Assembly: GCF_001423495.1 (NCBI RefSeq)
Contig: NZ_LMOG01000010.1
Coordinates: 11,968-73,411 of the forward strand
Direction of reading: 5' to 3'
DNA from: Xanthomonas sp. Leaf131
Lineage (GTDB): Bacteria; Pseudomonadota; Gammaproteobacteria; Xanthomonadales; Xanthomonadaceae
Length of the DNA: 61,444 nt
The position numbers were made by a program, and so were the translations under genes. Positions 28,523 through 38,316 of this stretch are shown piece after piece (within the stretch, counting starts at the first letter, position 1; each line of letters starts with the position of its first letter). The notes below the pieces were generated by a model. That model had not been told where the DNA came from, searched no databases, and worked only from the letters and a program-made list of their open reading frames with translations.

Positions 28523-29578
28523 ATGTATTCGCTTGCCCGCCCCTTCCTGTTTTCCCTCGACGCCGAGCGCGCCCACGCATTGGCCCTGCGCTCTATCGAC
28601 ACCGCTTACCGCACCGGCACCACGTCGCTGCTGGCCAAGCGGCCGGTGCCGCTGCCGACGCCTGCGTTCGGCTTGATGTTTCCCAATCCGGTCGGGCTCG
28701 GCGCCGGGCTGGACAAGAACGGCGAGCACATCGATGCGCTGCTGGCGCTGGGATTTGGCTTCGTGGAGATCGGCACGGTAACGCCGCGACCGCAGGAGGG
28801 AAATCCCAAGCCACGCATGTTCCGGCTGCCGGAGTATCAAGCGGTGATCAACCGCATGGGCTTCAACAATCTGGGCGTGGATGCGCTGGTGGCCAACGTG
28901 CAGCGTGCGCGCCGTCGCGGCGGGCTGCTCGGCATCAACATCGGCAAGAACAAGGACACGCCCAACGAAGAGGCGACCAGCGATTACCGCTACTGCATGG
29001 AGCGCGTGTATCCGCTGGCCGACTACATCACCGTCAATATTTCCTCTCCCAATACCGCCGGCTTGCGTGAGTTGCAGGAAGAACAGGCGCTGCGCCGTTT
29101 GATTTCCGAGTTGCGCGAAACCCAGGAAGCACTGGCAGCGCAACACGGCAGACGCGTGCCGATGCTGGTGAAGGTGGCGCCGGACCTCAACGACCGCGAC
29201 ATCGATGCGGCCGCGCGCGTGCTGGCCGACCTGGCAGTGGATGGCGTGATAGCCACCAACACCACGGTCACGCGTACGTTGATCGCCAACCATCCATTGG
29301 CTGGCGAGGCCGGCGGCTTGTCCGGCGCGCCGTTGCTTGGGCAATCCACCTTGGTGCTGCGCCGCCTGCGCGCGCGCCTGCCCGAATCGATTCCGTTGAT
29401 CGGCGTGGGCGGCATCAACTCCGGCGCGGATGCATTGGCGAAGATGGCAGCCGGCGCAAGCCTGGTGCAGTGCTACAGCGGCCTGGTGTATCGCGGGCCG
29501 CAGTTGATCGGCGAATGCGTGGATGCGATCCGCCGCCGCCGCGAATCGCCGAGCGGCGGCGCGGTGTCGCCGTTATGA
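28523..29578 (+). CDS. pyrD: Dihydroorotate dehydrogenase (quinone), class 2
   Basis: Membrane-associated flavoenzyme of pyrimidine synthesis that oxidises dihydroorotate to orotate using quinone. The product is 351 aa from the ATG at 28523. The N-terminal helix ([18 protein letters not shown]) is the quinone-site extension of class 2 enzymes. FMN/substrate motifs are [48 protein letters not shown] (with the class 2 catalytic serine) and IATNTTVTR. Phosphate binding is at GVGGINSG. Its stop overlaps the murB start (ATGA). Confidence 0.97.
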   Translation: MYSLARPFLFSLDAERAHALALRSIDTAYRTGTTSLLAKRPVPLPTPAFGLMFPNPVGLGAGLDKNGEHIDALLALGFGFVEIGTVTPRPQEGNPKPRMFRLPEYQAVINRMGFNNLGVDALVANVQRARRRGGLLGINIGKNKDTPNEEATSDYRYCMERVYPLADYITVNISSPNTAGLRELQEEQALRRLISELRETQEALAAQHGRRVPMLVKVAPDLNDRDIDAAARVLADLAVDGVIATNTTVTRTLIANHPLAGEAGGLSGAPLLGQSTLVLRRLRARLPESIPLIGVGGINSGADALAKMAAGASLVQCYSGLVYRGPQLIGECVDAIRRRRESPSGGAVSPL

Positions 29579-30627
29579 GCGAGGCTGTGCAGGCGGGCTG
29601 GCAATTGCGCGAGCACGCGCCGCTGCGCGCGCTCAACACCTTTCATGTGGATGCCACGGCGCGCTGGTTGCTCAGCATCCATACGCCCGACGCACTGCCC
29701 GAGGCGCTGGCCGCTCCCGAGATCGCCGGGCAAGCGCTGCTGGTACTAGGCAGCGGCAGCAACGTGTTGCTGGCTGGCGACCCGCCAGGCTGCGTGCTGT
29801 GTTTTGAAAACCGCGATCTGAGCATCATCGCGCATCATGCCGACCACGCCATCGTGCGCGCCGGTGCCGGCGTGAACTGGCATGCGTTGGTGCTGTACTC
29901 GCTGCAGCAAGGTTTGTCGGGGCTGGAAAATCTGGCATTGATTCCCGGCACGGTGGGCGCTTGTCCGATTCAGAACATCGGCGCCTACGGTGCGCAGGTG
30001 GGCGACTTCATCCACGTGGTGGACGCCTTCGATCGACACACCCAACAGTTCGTGCGGCTGGCTGCGACCGAATGCGCGTTCGGCTATCGCGATAGCGTGT
30101 TCAAGCAACTGCCGGAGCGCTACCTGATCGTCGCGGTGGAATTCAATCTGCCGCTGTTGCATGAGTTGCGGCTGGATTACGCCGGTATCCGCGAAGAACT
30201 CGCCAGCATGGGCGCCGAACTGGCCGGTGCGGCCGATGTGGCGCAAGCCGTGATCAATATCCGCCAGCGCAAACTGCCGGACCCGGATGTGCTGGGCAAT
30301 GCAGGCAGCTTCTTCAAGAATCCGTTGCTGCCCAGCGAGCAGATCGCCGCGCTGCAAGCCACGTTTGCGGATATGCCGGTGTATCCCGGCGAGCAGCCCG
30401 GCCAAGGTAAGTTGTCGGCGGCCTGGTTGATCGAACAATGCGGCTGGAAAGGCCGGCGCGAGGGCGATGCCGGGGTGTCGCCGGATCACGCCTTGGTGCT
30501 GGTCAACTATGGCACTGCCAGCGGCGCGCAATTGCTGGAATTTGCGCGCCGCATCGCCGAATCGGTACGCGAGCGTTACTCGGTGATTCTGGAACCAGAA
30601 CCGCGCATCATCGGGGCGCATTGGTGA
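29575..30627 (+). CDS. murB: UDP-N-acetylenolpyruvoylglucosamine reductase
   Basis: FAD enzyme that makes UDP-N-acetylmuramate in the second step of peptidoglycan precursor synthesis. The product is 350 aa, type I length. It shows the FAD motif [12 protein letters not shown], the substrate loop [15 protein letters not shown], the proton-donor serine in [10 protein letters not shown] and the terminal glutamate in [11 protein letters not shown]. The ATG overlaps pyrD by 4 bp and its stop overlaps the following GTG start, so all three genes appear translationally coupled. Confidence 0.97.
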   Translation: MSEAVQAGWQLREHAPLRALNTFHVDATARWLLSIHTPDALPEALAAPEIAGQALLVLGSGSNVLLAGDPPGCVLCFENRDLSIIAHHADHAIVRAGAGVNWHALVLYSLQQGLSGLENLALIPGTVGACPIQNIGAYGAQVGDFIHVVDAFDRHTQQFVRLAATECAFGYRDSVFKQLPERYLIVAVEFNLPLLHELRLDYAGIREELASMGAELAGAADVAQAVINIRQRKLPDPDVLGNAGSFFKNPLLPSEQIAALQATFADMPVYPGEQPGQGKLSAAWLIEQCGWKGRREGDAGVSPDHALVLVNYGTASGAQLLEFARRIAESVRERYSVILEPEPRIIGAHW

Positions 30628-31532
30628 CAGCGCAGCAGGCGTCGCGACGTGCCGCGCTGTGGATGCTCACCAGTACTTTCGCCTTCGGCCTGATGGCCAT
30701 CGCCATCCGGCTGGCTTCGAGCAACATCGCAACCACCGAGATTGCATTCTTTCGTAATGCGTTCGGGTTATTGGCCTTGTTGCCGCTGATCGTGCGGCCG
30801 GGCAAGGCGCTGCCGCGTACGCGGCAACTGCCGCAGTATCTGGCGCGCACCTCGATCGGTCTGGCCTCGATGCTATGCGGGTTCTGGGCGATCGGCCACT
30901 TGCCGCTGTCGCAAGCGATTTCGTTGTCCTACTCCACCCCGTTGTTCGTCACCGTCTTGGCGGTGGTATGGCTGCAGGAGCAAGTGCGCATGCGCCGCTG
31001 GCTGGCAGTGGCGGCGGGGTTTATCGGCGTGTTGGTGATCCTGCGACCGGGTTCGTCCACCTTTACGCCTGGCCTGTTGGTTGCGTTGTTGGCTGCGGTC
31101 ATCAGCGCCATTGTTGCGATCCAGATCAAGCAGCTCTCGCGCAACGACGACTCCGACACCGTGGTGTTCTACACCTATGCGTTCTGGGTGCCGATGTCGC
31201 TGATTCCGGCGCTGTTCCAATGGACCTGGCCGCAGGGCATCGACTGGCTGTGGTTGGTGGCAACCGGCATCTTCGGCACCGCCGGTCAGTTGTTCTGGAC
31301 GCGCGCACTCAAGCTGGGCGAAGTCTCGGCATTGCAGCCGATCAGCTTCATGCAGTTGCCGCTGGTGGCGTTGCTTGGCTGGTGGTTGTTCGGCGAGGCG
31401 ATCGAGCGTCATACCTTGATCGGTGCGGCCATCATCATCGGCGCCAACGTGTACATCGCCCATCGCGAAAGCGTGCTGGCGCGGCGTGCTGCCACGCACG
31501 CGCCGGTAGAAGGCGCGAAGCCGGGCGAGTAA
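30624..31532 (+). CDS. EamA-family drug/metabolite transporter (DMT superfamily)
   Basis: A 302-aa inner-membrane exporter with two EamA repeats, giving about ten transmembrane helices. The first repeat includes [26 protein letters not shown] sequence and the second [23 protein letters not shown]. The start is GTG at 30624, which overlaps the murB stop; the ORF has no in-frame ATG before MLTSTFAF. It is the last gene of the operon. The substrate cannot be predicted. Confidence 0.85.
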   Translation: MTAQQASRRAALWMLTSTFAFGLMAIAIRLASSNIATTEIAFFRNAFGLLALLPLIVRPGKALPRTRQLPQYLARTSIGLASMLCGFWAIGHLPLSQAISLSYSTPLFVTVLAVVWLQEQVRMRRWLAVAAGFIGVLVILRPGSSTFTPGLLVALLAAVISAIVAIQIKQLSRNDDSDTVVFYTYAFWVPMSLIPALFQWTWPQGIDWLWLVATGIFGTAGQLFWTRALKLGEVSALQPISFMQLPLVALLGWWLFGEAIERHTLIGAAIIIGANVYIAHRESVLARRAATHAPVEGAKPGE

Positions 31533-31743
31533 ACAGACTGACCAGCACTTGCATGGCCTCGAGATGGGATACCTGCAAGGTTGTAGCGTCAGCTCCAACA
31601 GATCGGCCGTTGCGCCATGCAACACAGCTGACACATGCGTTGCGTGCAAGGCCACCTGCCGCACCGCGCTTGCATCCTTTCATCCGAGCGCAGCGTAGTC
31701 ACCGGTGCAGGCGACCGGCCTGCGTGATCGAGTGAGGAACGCC

Positions 31744-32121
31744 ATGATGTCCATCATGCGGAAAGGCAGCATCTCAGCTGCACTCATGCTGTCCATGACA
31801 CTGTGCTGCAGCGCGATAGCGCAGGACTTGCCTAACAGGGCCGCCGACGGCAGCCTGCGCGCCAATGGCAAGCCGCTGTATACCTTCGACACCGACACCA
31901 CTCCGAGTAAAAGCAGCTGCAATGGCCCATGTGCGATTGTGTGGCCACCGTATCTTGCCAGTGCAACAGCTGCCCCCAGTGCCGGCTATCGCGTGATTAT
32001 TCGCGACGATGGCCGCCAGCAATGGGCACTCAACGGGAAGCCGCTGTACTTCTACGCATCCGATCAGGGCGATCAGCCGCGCGGCGATGGTGTCAATGGC
32101 ACATGGCATCTGGCGCGCTAA
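31744..32121 (+). CDS. Secreted repeat protein of COG4315 type (lipoprotein_15 repeat)
   Basis: A 125-aa exported protein. The signal peptide (MMSIMRKGSISAALMLSMTLCC...SAIAQ) is followed by two short repeats built around NGKPLYTFDTDTTPSKSSCNG and NGKPLYFYASDQGDQ, plus CAIVWPPYLAS; this pattern is typical of the COG4315 predicted lipoproteins. The start has GAGGAA just upstream. There is no classical lipobox. The role is unknown; homologues often sit near redox or envelope-stress genes. Confidence 0.75.
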   Translation: MMSIMRKGSISAALMLSMTLCCSAIAQDLPNRAADGSLRANGKPLYTFDTDTTPSKSSCNGPCAIVWPPYLASATAAPSAGYRVIIRDDGRQQWALNGKPLYFYASDQGDQPRGDGVNGTWHLAR

Positions 32122-32377
32122 AGCACATTCCATTTTCAAATTCACTGGTGCCACGGAAGGCAATCGCACATGCAGCAATGCTGCGAGCAGCACACCTCGG
32201 CATGTTGGTGGTGCCGTCATCGCACTGAAATATATGCGGTTATCCGCGTATTTTGTGCCGATTTTCTACACACACAGTAATGATCGAAAAAAGTTTGTGC
32301 TGTACTGCATCTACCGAGCTCGACAGTGCGTAAGCGTTCAGGTCGGCGCATCACGCGTCGCATACCGGAGTAACGCC

Positions 32378-33280
32378 ATGGCTCAGCAAACCTGGCAACG
32401 CGCCTTGCTATACGGCGCGTTTGCCCTCCCCTGCACAGCAACGCCACTACTCGCAACAGCTGCGGAAAGCGACGCAATACAGACCAGCAACAAGCTGCTT
32501 CTCACCGGAGGCGTCTCCCAATTGGAAGGTGCCGCGGGTGGCGGCATCGTCCCCTGGGCGGTCATCGGCGGCTATGGCACGCGCGATGAAATTGGTGCCA
32601 ACGCCTTCGTGACACGCGTCAACGTGCAGGACTATCACCTCAACGACGCGGGCGTGCTGATCGGGTTGTATGACCGGGTGGAACTGTCTTACGCACAGCA
32701 ACGTTTCAACACCGAAGATGTGGGCGCTGCATTGGGACTAGGCCGTGGTTTTACCTTCAAACAAGACATCTTGGGAGTGAAGGTCAAGCTGTTCGGCGAT
32801 GCCGTGCTGGATCAGGACACCTGGATGCCGCAGGTTTCGGTCGGCGCGCAATACAAGAAAAACGATCAGGCGGCAGTGGTCAAATTCGTCGGCGCACAAA
32901 GCGCGGAGGGTGTGGATTTCTATGTCGCTGCCACCAAGCTGTCTCTGGATCAGAGCCTATTGCTCAATGCCACGGTGCGATTCACCAAGGCCAATCAGAT
33001 CGGCATTCTCGGATTCGGCGGCGACAAACGCGACAGCTATCGCCCGAAACTGGAAGTGTCTGCAGCCTACCTGCTGAGCAGCACGTGGGCGGTGGGAGCC
33101 GAGTACCGCATGAAGCCGGACAACCTGGGCATCGCCAAGGAAGACGATTGGTATGACGCATTCGTCGCCTGGGCGCCGACCAAACATGTGTCGGTGACGC
33201 TGGCCTATGCAAACCTCGGCAACATCGTCATCGCAGACAAGCAACGCGGCGCGTATGCCTCCGTGCAATTTGGCTTCTAA
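32378..33280 (+). CDS. DUF3034-type outer-membrane beta-barrel protein
   Basis: A 300-aa exported protein from the ATG at 32378. The signal peptide ends at ATAAES. The rest is alternating beta strands with a terminal phenylalanine (YASVQFGF), typical of an outer-membrane barrel. Sequence such as NKLLLTGGVSQLEGAAGGGI, VELSYAQQRFNTEDVGAALG and VKVKLFGDAVLDQDTWMPQ matches the DUF3034 pattern as I know it. It is followed 28 bp later by a secreted globin, so the two are probably co-transcribed. Possible small-molecule channel; function untested. Confidence 0.78.
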   Translation: MAQQTWQRALLYGAFALPCTATPLLATAAESDAIQTSNKLLLTGGVSQLEGAAGGGIVPWAVIGGYGTRDEIGANAFVTRVNVQDYHLNDAGVLIGLYDRVELSYAQQRFNTEDVGAALGLGRGFTFKQDILGVKVKLFGDAVLDQDTWMPQVSVGAQYKKNDQAAVVKFVGAQSAEGVDFYVAATKLSLDQSLLLNATVRFTKANQIGILGFGGDKRDSYRPKLEVSAAYLLSSTWAVGAEYRMKPDNLGIAKEDDWYDAFVAWAPTKHVSVTLAYANLGNIVIADKQRGAYASVQFGF

Positions 33281-33308
33281 GACTCCGCCGACCTTCGAGG
33301 ATTCACCC

Positions 33309-33791
33309 ATGTTGAACTACTGCACACGCTCGTTGTTGCTGCTGTCATGTCTGATGGCAGGTAATGTCTATGCACAAACGGCCCCAGCACCCGCGCCTGG
33401 CGCGGTTCCCGATCCTGCACCACGCGACGCATCGCTCAGACCGGTCTTCGACGACTTCGGCGGCAAGGCCGGGCTGACCGCGTTGATGGACGACTTCATG
33501 GACAACTTGATGGCCGACAAACGCACGCGTCCGTTTTTCGAGAACGCCAATCGCGATCATGTCAAAGCCCAGTTGGTCGATCAGTTCTGCGTGATTCTCG
33601 ATGGACCATGTACCTACGGTGGCAAGGACATGGCCGAGGCGCATCGCGGCATGAATATCGATCGGGCGCAGTTCAATGCACTGGTCGAAGACCTGCAGGC
33701 AGCGATGAACAAGCACGGCATCCCGTTCCGGTCGCAGAACAAGCTGCTGAGCAAACTGGCGCCGATGTATCGGCAGGTCGAACACCATTGA
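33309..33791 (+). CDS. Exported group 1 truncated haemoglobin
   Basis: A 160-aa protein with a clear N-terminal signal peptide (MLNYCTRSLLLLSCLMAGNVYA, cut before QTAPAP) and a Pro/Ala linker. A group 1 truncated globin domain follows (about residues 45-155). The glycine pair and helix B region FDDFGGKAGLTALMDDF and the proximal-histidine motif AEAHRGMNI (H112) are present. Export of a globin to the periplasm is uncommon. It follows the DUF3034 barrel gene closely. A role in NO or oxygen chemistry at the envelope is inference. Confidence 0.82.
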   Translation: MLNYCTRSLLLLSCLMAGNVYAQTAPAPAPGAVPDPAPRDASLRPVFDDFGGKAGLTALMDDFMDNLMADKRTRPFFENANRDHVKAQLVDQFCVILDGPCTYGGKDMAEAHRGMNIDRAQFNALVEDLQAAMNKHGIPFRSQNKLLSKLAPMYRQVEHH

Positions 33792-33932
33792 CCCGGCTCA
33801 GGTCAGGGCGCTGTTCTGTAGCGTCCTGACCTGACTTGACGGTGTGCCTCGCGCCGGCACGAAACCACACCGAGGTAGTGCTGCAGCCTGTGCGACCATG
33901 CGGATGTCTCCCTGACGCAGCAGGTGCTGCAC

Positions 33933-34625
33933 ATGAAAACCATCGGTCTGATCGGTGGAATGAGTTGGGAATCCACCCTGCTCTACTACCGCATCATCAA
34001 CCAGCACGTGCGTCGCGCACGCGGCGGCCTGCACTCGGCCAAGGTGCTGCTCCACAGCGTCGATTTCCACGACATCGAACGCCTGCAACAGGCTGGCGAT
34101 TGGGAGGCTGCAGGCCAGGCGATGGCGGCAGCGGCGCGTTCGCTGCATGCAGGCGGCGCCGATTTCCTCGTGTTGTGCACCAACACCATGCACCGCGTTG
34201 CCGAGGCGATCACGCAAGCAACGCCGCTGCGGTTGCTGCATATCGCCGATGCCACTGCCGATGCATTGACCGCAGCGGGTGTCACCCGGGTCGGCCTGCT
34301 CGGCACGCGCTTCACCATGGAGCAGCCGTTCTATCGCGAGCGTCTGGCTGCACGCGGCTTGCAGGTGCTGGTGCCGCCGGCCGACGCACGCGTGCAACTG
34401 CATCGGGTGATCTACGACGAACTCTGTCAGGGCGTGATCGATGCGGAGTCACGCGCGTACTTTCGTCAGGTCATGGCCGACCTCAGCCGGCACGGTGCGC
34501 AAGCGATCATCCTGGGCTGCACCGAGATTTCGCTGCTGGTAGACAGCAGCGATGCCCAGCTGCCGCTGTTCGACACCACAGCACTGCATGCCGAAGCGGC
34601 GGCGCAAGCAAGTGTGCACGAGTGA
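33933..34625 (+). CDS. Aspartate/glutamate racemase family protein
   Basis: A 230-aa cofactor-independent amino-acid racemase (YgeA-like). The opening is KTIGLIGGMSWESTLLYYRIIN. Both catalytic cysteines are present, in FLVLCTNTMHRVAE and IILGCTEISLLV, so two-base racemisation should work. The ATG at 33933 is used; a GTG at 33924 is possible. The MFS transporter gene lies 165 bp downstream on the same strand. The substrate could be Asp, Glu or a related acid. Confidence 0.88.
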   Translation: MKTIGLIGGMSWESTLLYYRIINQHVRRARGGLHSAKVLLHSVDFHDIERLQQAGDWEAAGQAMAAAARSLHAGGADFLVLCTNTMHRVAEAITQATPLRLLHIADATADALTAAGVTRVGLLGTRFTMEQPFYRERLAARGLQVLVPPADARVQLHRVIYDELCQGVIDAESRAYFRQVMADLSRHGAQAIILGCTEISLLVDSSDAQLPLFDTTALHAEAAAQASVHE

Positions 34626-34790
34626 GCGGCACCGAAGGCGCAGCCACCGCGCCTTTCCCGAAGTGCATCCGCCACGCCGCCGCAGGCAAACGTGCAAGCT
34701 GCGCCTTGCCACAGCGATGGCACGGATGACTCATACGTCACTGCTCCAGCAAGCGCATGCGCGCCATCACCTGCCACAGGAGGTCATGCC

Positions 34791-36104
34791 TTGAAGACCC
34801 ATCCATCAACAGGCCCTGCACCAGCAACCCAGCTCACACGCGGCGATTACAAGACGCTGGCCTTGTCCGCACTGGGCGGCGCGCTGGAACTCTACGACTT
34901 CATCATCTTCATCTTTTTTGCAACGGTGCTGGGAGAGCTGTTCTTCCCGCCAGGCATTCCGGACTGGATGCGCCAGTTGCAGACCTTCGGCATCTTTGCT
35001 GCCGGCTACCTGATCCGTCCGCTGGGCGGGATCGTGATGGCGCACTTCGGCGATCTGCTTGGCCGCAAGCGCATGTTCGCGCTGAGTATCGGGCTGATGG
35101 CATTGCCCACGCTGGCCATCGGCGTGCTGCCGACCTACGCGCAGATCGGCCTGGCCGCCCCGCTCCTGCTGCTGACGATGCGATTGCTGCAAGGCGCAGC
35201 CATCGGCGGCGAAGTCCCCAGTGCATGGGTCTTCGTCGCAGAACACGTGCCTGCGCAGCGCAGAGGACTCGCTTGCGGGACCTTGACTGCCGGCCTGGCT
35301 GCCGGCGTCCTGCTCGGTTCGCTGAGCGCCGCAGCGATCAATCGCGCCTTCACCCCACCGGAGATCGCCGAGTACGCCTGGCGTCTGCCATTCCTGGCCG
35401 GCGGCATTTTCGGCCTGCTTTCCGTGTATCTGCGGCGCTGGCTGCACGAAACGCCAGTCTTCGCCGAGCTGATGGCCATGCGTGCGGTTGCGCGCGAAAC
35501 GCCACTCAAGGTGGTGCTGCGCGATCATCCACGCAGTGTGGCGCTGTCGTTGTGGCTGACCTGGATGGTGGCAGCCGGGGTGCTGGTGGTATCGCTGATG
35601 ACGCCCACGCTGCTGCAGAGCGTGTACCACTATCCGGCAGCGGTCGCCTTGCAGGCCAATCTGCTCGCGGTCCTGTTGCAGGCCATCGGCTCGATCGTGG
35701 CCGGCGCCTTGTCCGATCGCTGGGGCAACGGACGCGTGCTGCTTGCCGGCAGCGTGTTCCTGGGCATGAGCGCATGGCTGCTCTATCGGCTGGCCGGCGA
35801 CCCGCAGTTGTTGTTTCCGCTGTATGCCCTGCTGGGCGCGGCGCTAGGCATCCTGGGGGCGATCCCGCGCATCATGGTCGAAGCGTTTCCGCCGGTGGTG
35901 CGCCTGTCTGGCGTGTCGTTCGCCTACAACCTGGGCTATGCCGTCTTTGGTGGCCTGACACCGCTGGTGGTGGTGATGTTGCTCAAACAGCACCCGATGG
36001 GACCAGGCTACTACGTGATGGTGTTGGCGCTGATCGGAACATTCATCGGTGCCGGATTATGGCGCCGGGAGCGTCGCCAGAAGCACAGGGTTCAAGGCAT
36101 CTGA
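34791..36104 (+). CDS. MFS transporter, metabolite/proton symporter family
   Basis: A 437-aa inner-membrane protein with about twelve helices. The MFS signature HFGDLLGRKRMFALSIGLMA lies between helices 2 and 3, and the second-half equivalent is GALSDRWGNGRVLLAG. ALELYDFIIFIFFATVLGELFFP is typical of the citrate/proline-betaine (metabolite:H+ symporter) subfamily. The start is TTG at 34791: AGGAGG (34778-34783) lies 7 bp before it, while the nearby ATG at 34786 reads straight into a stop. Confidence 0.85.
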   Translation: MKTHPSTGPAPATQLTRGDYKTLALSALGGALELYDFIIFIFFATVLGELFFPPGIPDWMRQLQTFGIFAAGYLIRPLGGIVMAHFGDLLGRKRMFALSIGLMALPTLAIGVLPTYAQIGLAAPLLLLTMRLLQGAAIGGEVPSAWVFVAEHVPAQRRGLACGTLTAGLAAGVLLGSLSAAAINRAFTPPEIAEYAWRLPFLAGGIFGLLSVYLRRWLHETPVFAELMAMRAVARETPLKVVLRDHPRSVALSLWLTWMVAAGVLVVSLMTPTLLQSVYHYPAAVALQANLLAVLLQAIGSIVAGALSDRWGNGRVLLAGSVFLGMSAWLLYRLAGDPQLLFPLYALLGAALGILGAIPRIMVEAFPPVVRLSGVSFAYNLGYAVFGGLTPLVVVMLLKQHPMGPGYYVMVLALIGTFIGAGLWRRERRQKHRVQGI

Positions 36105-36218
36105 CAAACGTCACGCGCGGACACGCGGTTGAAAACGAGCGGCGCGCGCTCGCCACCGCGTCGATTCCGGGCAGCAACTGACGTCGCGGATCGGCTGCCA
36201 GGGATTTGCTGGCCGCTC

Positions 36219-36950
36219 TCAGTTTTCGAAAGGCACGCGTGCCGGAGGGAGCGTCGCTGCACTGCCCGGCTTGCGCCAATGCGGCCGCCGTGCGCCGCGA
36301 AACATCACCAGATACAACCCGACCACCCACACCAGCGCGGCCGACCAGCCGCCCAGAATGTCGGAGGGGTAATGCACGCCCAGGTAAATCCGCGAGACGC
36401 CCACCAGGACCGCAAACAGGCTGGCAGCGATCGTCACCGGCCAGCGCCAGCGGGTGTTCCAGGCAAGCGCAATGACTACTGCGGCAAGCGTCATCGAGCC
36501 CATCGCATGGCCGCTGGGGAAACTGAAAGTGCTTTCCGGCGCGATCGATTCCCACAAGCTCGGGCGGTTGCGTTGAAAGACCTGTTTGGCGCCCATGTTC
36601 AACAAGGCCGAACCACCGAAACCCAACGCGGCAAACGTACTCTCGCGCCAGCGTCGTAGCACCAGCAACACCAGCACGATGGCGATATCGATGGGGATCA
36701 CCCCGTACTGGTAGCCGATCCTGGAAATCACTCCGAAAAACGCATCCAGCCCCGGCGTGGCGATGCTGCGCATGCTCCACAGCAACGGTTCGTCGAAGTA
36801 GAAATTTTCCAGCTCGTGGACTTCGTCTGCCAGGTCCACGAACAAGCCCAGCGGCAACAGCACGCCTGCGAACAACAACGCCATCCGCCACGCATTGCTG
36901 CGCAGCCACGCCCTGAAACCGGCCGGCGATTCAGCCGGCGCGGCGGACAT
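36219..36950 (-). CDS. PAP2-family membrane phosphatase
   Basis: A 243-aa inner-membrane protein, type 2 phosphatidic acid phosphatase superfamily. The catalytic motifs are complete: KQVFQRNRP (C1), FPSGHAMGS (C2) and [16 protein letters not shown] (C3), with about six membrane helices. Likely substrates are undecaprenyl pyrophosphate, phosphatidylglycerophosphate or lipid A phosphate. Its start overlaps the 3' end of ispG by 20 bp, so the two are read as one transcript. A link to undecaprenyl or isoprenoid chemistry fits, but is inference. Confidence 0.88.
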   Translation of the reverse strand: MSAAPAESPAGFRAWLRSNAWRMALLFAGVLLPLGLFVDLADEVHELENFYFDEPLLWSMRSIATPGLDAFFGVISRIGYQYGVIPIDIAIVLVLLVLRRWRESTFAALGFGGSALLNMGAKQVFQRNRPSLWESIAPESTFSFPSGHAMGSMTLAAVVIALAWNTRWRWPVTIAASLFAVLVGVSRIYLGVHYPSDILGGWSAALVWVVGLYLVMFRGARRPHWRKPGSAATLPPARVPFEN

Positions 36951-38196
36951 AGGTGCGTTCGACGTACTGGTCGATCAGATCGATGAACTCGTAGGCGATA
37001 TTTTCGCCGCGCAAGGTGACGCTTTTTTCGCCATCGATGAATACCGGTGCCGAAGGCGCCTCGCCGGTGCCCGGCAACGAGATGCCGATATTGGCGTGAC
37101 GCGATTCGCCCGGCCCGTTGACCACGCAGCCCATCACCGCCAGGGTCATGTTCTCCGCGCCGGGATTGCTGATCTTCCACTCCGGCATCTTGGCGCGCAC
37201 ATGGTTCTGCACCACGCCAGCCAGTTCCTGGAAGAACTCGGAGGTGGTGCGGCCGCAACCGGGGCACGCAGTGACCATCGGCGTAAAGGCGCGTTGGCCG
37301 GTGGTCTGCAGCAATTCCTGCGCAACGATCACTTCCTGCGTGCGCGACTGGCCCGGCTCCGGCGTCAGCGAGATGCGGATGGTGTCGCCGATGCCTTCCT
37401 GCAGCAGCACGCTCAGCGCCGCAGCCGAGGCCACGATGCCCTTGCTGCCGATGCCGGCCTCGGTCAGGCCCAGGTGCAACGCAAAGTCGCAGCGGCTCGC
37501 CATGTCGCGATATACCGCGATCAGCTCCTGCACGCCGGACACCTTGGCCGACAAAATAATGCGCTCGCGCGCCAGACCCAGCTCCACCGCCCGCTCGGCC
37601 GAATCCACCGCCGAGCGAATCAACGCTTCGCGCAACACGCGGCCGGCATCCCAGGGCGTCTCGCGCTTGGAGTTTTCGTCCATCAACTGCGCCGCCAGCG
37701 ACTGGTCCAGCGAGCCCCAGTTGGCACCGATACGCACCGGCTTGTCGTACTGGATCGCGAACTCGATCAGCTGCGCGAACTGCAGATCCTTCTTCTTGCC
37801 GAAGCCGACGTTGCCGGGGTTGATGCGGTACTTGGCCAGTGCCTCGGCACAGGCCGGTTCGGCGGCGAGCAGCTGGTGACCGTTGTAATGGAAGTCGCCG
37901 ATCAACGGCACCTCGATCCCCATCATGCGCAGCTTGTCGACGATGCGCGGAATGGCCGCAGCCGACTCGGCATTGTTGACAGTCAGGCGCACCATTTCCG
38001 AGCCGGCGCGCCAGAGCTCGGACACCTGCTTGACGCTGCCGGCGATGTCGGCGGTGTCGGTATTGGTCATCGACTGGACGACCACCGGGTGGCCGCCGCC
38101 CACGGTCAGGCTACCGATCTTGACGCTGCGGGTGATACGACGCGGCCAGGCGGTGGCGTCGGCGGGAGGGGTTGGGCGAGTCACGGCGTCGTACAT
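36931..38196 (-). CDS. ispG: 4-hydroxy-3-methylbut-2-en-1-yl diphosphate synthase
   Basis: [4Fe-4S] enzyme of the MEP isoprenoid pathway (GcpE) that converts MEcPP to HMBPP. The product is 421 aa, longer than the E. coli enzyme (about 370). The N-terminal TIM barrel has [33 protein letters not shown] and [10 protein letters not shown]. The cluster ligands are in ACPGCGRTT and [12 protein letters not shown] segment around [17 protein letters not shown] to [11 protein letters not shown] is standard for proteobacterial enzymes. It is followed by the overlapping PAP2 gene. Confidence 0.96.
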   Translation of the reverse strand: MYDAVTRPTPPADATAWPRRITRSVKIGSLTVGGGHPVVVQSMTNTDTADIAGSVKQVSELWRAGSEMVRLTVNNAESAAAIPRIVDKLRMMGIEVPLIGDFHYNGHQLLAAEPACAEALAKYRINPGNVGFGKKKDLQFAQLIEFAIQYDKPVRIGANWGSLDQSLAAQLMDENSKRETPWDAGRVLREALIRSAVDSAERAVELGLARERIILSAKVSGVQELIAVYRDMASRCDFALHLGLTEAGIGSKGIVASAAALSVLLQEGIGDTIRISLTPEPGQSRTQEVIVAQELLQTTGQRAFTPMVTACPGCGRTTSEFFQELAGVVQNHVRAKMPEWKISNPGAENMTLAVMGCVVNGPGESRHANIGISLPGTGEAPSAPVFIDGEKSVTLRGENIAYEFIDLIDQYVERTYVRRAG

Positions 38197-38316
38197 CGGG
38201 GTATTTTAGCCTGTCAGCGGTCCGCTCACAGCTGAAGCGCCGCGCAGGCCGGTTCCGCCGCCGATGCGACGGTTTGTCGCAGACCGTCACTCTCCTGAGC
38301 GCATAGCATTGCCGTG

